Below, one piece after another: positions 62,051-64,000 of a DNA stretch of 64,000 nucleotides (its first letter is position 1; each line of letters starts with the position of its first letter). Location of the stretch: NCBI GenBank assembly GCA_001730095.1, contig MDLF01000046.1:1-64000 (forward strand), in the 5' to 3' direction. The DNA is from Rhodobacteraceae bacterium (ex Bugula neritina AB1). GTDB lineage: Bacteria > Pseudomonadota > Alphaproteobacteria > Rhodobacterales > Rhodobacteraceae. The position numbers and the translations under genes were made by a program. A model generated the notes under the pieces. That model was given only the letters and a program-made list of their open reading frames with translations. It was not told where the DNA came from and ran no database searches.

Positions 62051-62965
62051 TTACGGTGCTGGCTGGTCGCAAACCGGATCGCTGTGATCACCGCCGCATT
62101 GGCCAAGAACAAAAATGCCGTATTCTTCGATGGTTGCGGGGAGGCCGTCGATATGATTGGTGGCGTGTACACTGCCTGCAACGGATTGGGCATTTGCGCC
62201 GGAAAAGATCCCGCCATACTCGCCGACTGCCACTTGATCGATGGTTGCCGTGCCTGTGAACGTGCCGTCTTCGGTAATTGCGTCAGGGGAAAGTTCCAAA
62301 TCGGCCGGCGAAGCCTCACCTCTATCTGGTACTACACGGTTGTAGATCACCCCGTTTACAGTGTTGTCCCTGAAGTCAGCGTTGATGAAAACGTCGCCGG
62401 TAATCTCCGCACCCTGGCTAGGGAGAAGTTCCGCTGGGGTTCCAGAGGCTACCGGAAGCAAATCTTCGCTGCTGCCAGCGGTGTTCAGCAGTCCGACGTA
62501 GGTCCCTGCATAGCTGACAAGCCCACCGGAGTCCTGATCGGTCACCGGCGCAGAAAAGGCGCCTGTGCGGTCGTAGTTGGTGCCGGCAAAGTAATAGTTG
62601 AACTGACCGCCTGTTGCGACAACGACGGCATAGCCGCCCTCGATCTCGCGAACGTAAGCGGTGGAATGGCGGTCGAGAGACGAGTCTTGAACTGTGTATG
62701 CCTCGTATCCGTTCCGGTCGAGCGCAGGTTTGCGCACGTAAGAGGATGAGAATGGCGTTTCGTCCAAGCTAACGCCAGAAACACTCAGCGTTTGATTGGA
62801 AGCATTATAGCTAACGCTTTCAAGATCGTTTGCCAAAGCCTCTGGAACAATCGATTCTGTATCGGTTCCGGTCTCTGTGCCATCATCTGTTGTGGCGAAA
62901 GGGTTACCCCCGCCGCATGCGGACACCACGGACGCAGCCGCAAGTCCTAGCCAAAAGCGCCTCAT
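62051..62965 (-). CDS. putative surface lipoprotein, TbpB-like barrel
   Basis: 304 aa. Lipobox SVVSACGGG at residues about 13-21, then a disordered Thr/Asp/Glu-rich tether (TTDDGTETGTDTES). The C-terminal half has TbpB-type barrel strands: GTFTGTATIDQV, EYGGIFSGANAQSVAGSVHA, ending IFVLGQCGGDHSD with a Cys pair. Such proteins are Slam substrates. Ligand unknown; no TonB receptor adjacent. The operon is lipoprotein then Slam. Confidence 0.78.
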   Translation of the reverse strand: MRRFWLGLAAASVVSACGGGNPFATTDDGTETGTDTESIVPEALANDLESVSYNASNQTLSVSGVSLDETPFSSSYVRKPALDRNGYEAYTVQDSSLDRHSTAYVREIEGGYAVVVATGGQFNYYFAGTNYDRTGAFSAPVTDQDSGGLVSYAGTYVGLLNTAGSSEDLLPVASGTPAELLPSQGAEITGDVFINADFRDNTVNGVIYNRVVPDRGEASPADLELSPDAITEDGTFTGTATIDQVAVGEYGGIFSGANAQSVAGSVHATNHIDGLPATIEEYGIFVLGQCGGDHSDPVCDQPAP

Positions 62966-63106
62966 CTGCCTCTACCTCAATAAGCTTTTATCGTTTTGCG
63001 CCACATTCGGCTGCGGCGCTTCAGTTGTCAATTCAACAGCTCTGTTTTGGCCGCAACCGTGGCGGATGCGCTACCTGTATTTGGTTTGCTATATCGCTTT
63101 GGGTGG

Positions 63107-63123
63107 CAAATATGGTATATTTG
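63107..63123. promoter_or_regulatory. perfect 7-3-7 palindrome between the lipoprotein gene and thyA
   Basis: CAAATAT, GGT, ATATTTG in an A+T-rich patch, 142 bases before the lipoprotein start (-) and 93 before thyA (+). Symmetry and position suit an operator for either gene. The regulator is unknown. Confidence 0.5.
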
Positions 63124-63215
63124 TAGTGTGTGAAGGGCGGTGATTTCTGCCTTGGCGCGCGGCGTGCCATTGGGTATGCCGGGTGCGGTATTCCCGGCGG
63201 CGGCAGAGGGCAGTG

Positions 63216-64000
63216 ATGCAGCAGTATCTCGATCAGCTACAGTATATTCTGGATCATGGGGAGCCGTCCGGGGATCGGACTGGAACCGGCACGCTGTCCT
63301 GTTTCGGGATGCAAACACGCTATTCTCTGGCGGATGGTTTCCCGCTGGTGACCACCAAAAAACTGCATTTGCGTTCGATCATTCACGAGCTGCTGTGGTT
63401 CCTGTCCGGCGACACCAATATCCGTTATCTGAAGGAAAACGGGGTGTCGATCTGGGATGAATGGGCCGATGAGAACGGTGACCTTGGCCCGGTGTATGGC
63501 CATCAGTGGCGCCAGTTTCCAAAGCTGCAGCTTGCAGAGGGCACAATTGGCGATGAACCCTTGTACCGGGCAGGAAGCGTTGACCAGATTGCGGATCTGG
63601 TGGAAATGATCCGCAAAAGCCCGGACAGCCGCCGCCTGATTGTGTCGGCCTGGAACCCTTCGGATGTGCCAGATATGGCGCTGCCGCCTTGCCATACTCT
63701 GTGGCAGGTGCGGGTGGTGGGCGGCAAGATGCATCTGCAACTGTACCAGCGTTCCGCCGATATGTTCCTGGGGGTGCCGTTCAACATCGCCTCCTATTCG
63801 CTGCTGTTGGCAATGCTGGCACATGTGACCGGCTATGAAGCCGGGGATTTCGTGCATACGATGGGGGACGCGCATGTTTACTCCAACCACGTAGAGCAGG
63901 TGCAGCTGCAACTGTCGCGCACCCCCAAGCCGCTGCCGCAGTTGCGGATCAAGCGGCAGGTTGGATCGATTTTCGATTTCAAGTTTGAGGATTTCGAGAT
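63216..64000 (+). CDS. thyA: thymidylate synthase (partial, runs off the window)
   Basis: 261 codons visible from the ATG at 63216 (AGAGGG upstream). Catalytic Cys in LPPCHTLWQ, folate/dUMP contacts in [34 protein letters not shown], and [16 protein letters not shown]. It has an insertion of about 15 residues after GHQWRQF relative to E. coli ThyA, as in several alphaproteobacteria. Makes dTMP using methylene-THF. The last few residues lie outside. Confidence 0.95.
   Translation, partial: MQQYLDQLQYILDHGEPSGDRTGTGTLSCFGMQTRYSLADGFPLVTTKKLHLRSIIHELLWFLSGDTNIRYLKENGVSIWDEWADENGDLGPVYGHQWRQFPKLQLAEGTIGDEPLYRAGSVDQIADLVEMIRKSPDSRRLIVSAWNPSDVPDMALPPCHTLWQVRVVGGKMHLQLYQRSADMFLGVPFNIASYSLLLAMLAHVTGYEAGDFVHTMGDAHVYSNHVEQVQLQLSRTPKPLPQLRIKRQVGSIFDFKFEDFE

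Overview
The window is a stretch of chromosome from a marine alphaproteobacterium of the Rhodobacteraceae, most probably the Roseobacter group (Leisingera/Phaeobacter/Ruegeria type). Reasons: high G+C coding sequence, alphaproteobacterial gene families (LdtR, DUF2927, DUF4453, the GatC-GatA order), a form I aerobic CO dehydrogenase operon, an alpha-type RNase P RNA, and dispersed intergenic repeats of a kind I associate with roseobacters. This placement is inference from gene content; no database was searched.

Layout. (1) 1-2975 is the right end of an integrated element: a truncated P-loop ATPase at the window edge, a 201-aa unknown protein, an excisionase-like HTH protein and a tyrosine recombinase that abuts the 3' end of a tRNA-Cys gene. 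(2) 3154-18999 is mostly chromosomal housekeeping: CbiX-like chelatase, tRNA-Gly, ABC exporter, acyl-CoA synthetase, HSL-type esterase, a DUF4453 secreted protein, a phosphodiesterase, a DUF2182/DUF1326 pair, a four-gene peptide-type ABC importer, dtd and a small heat-shock protein. (3) 19098-24630 is a compact minus-strand operon of a TM mini-peptide, XpaC-like, TelA-like, DUF2927 lipoprotein, SPFH-GYF and zinc-ribbon membrane proteins. This is the strongest candidate for an under-described envelope system. (4) 24728-32736 holds an RluB-like synthase, tadA, tag, gatCA, a cell-wall amidase, rnpB and rpmG, plus a decayed RTX gene. (5) 33352-36504 has an IS5-family insertion that cuts off a gene end, then parE.

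(6) 39041-47632 is a complete minus-strand cox operon (coxC-M-S-L-D-E, XdhC/CoxF, a 30-aa Cys-Cys-ending peptide, coxG). CoxL carries Cys388 in the form I active-site loop, so the host should oxidise CO to CO2 with a Mo-Cu enzyme. CoxM, CoxS and CoxL form the enzyme; CoxD, CoxE, CoxF and CoxG are maturation or membrane-anchoring factors; CoxC is an MHYT-LytTR membrane sensor/regulator.

(7) 47912-59746 contains an AhpD-like protein, a DUF1007/nickel-cobalt exporter pair, LysE and MATE exporters, an EF-hand protein, an NmrA-like reductase, aspartate aminotransferase, an XRE regulator, sdhE and ldtR. Downstream of ldtR is a terminator-rich stretch that may encode a small RNA. (8) 60112-64000 has a glyoxalase, a Slam-type outer-membrane translocon with its probable surface lipoprotein partner, and thyA, which runs off the right edge.
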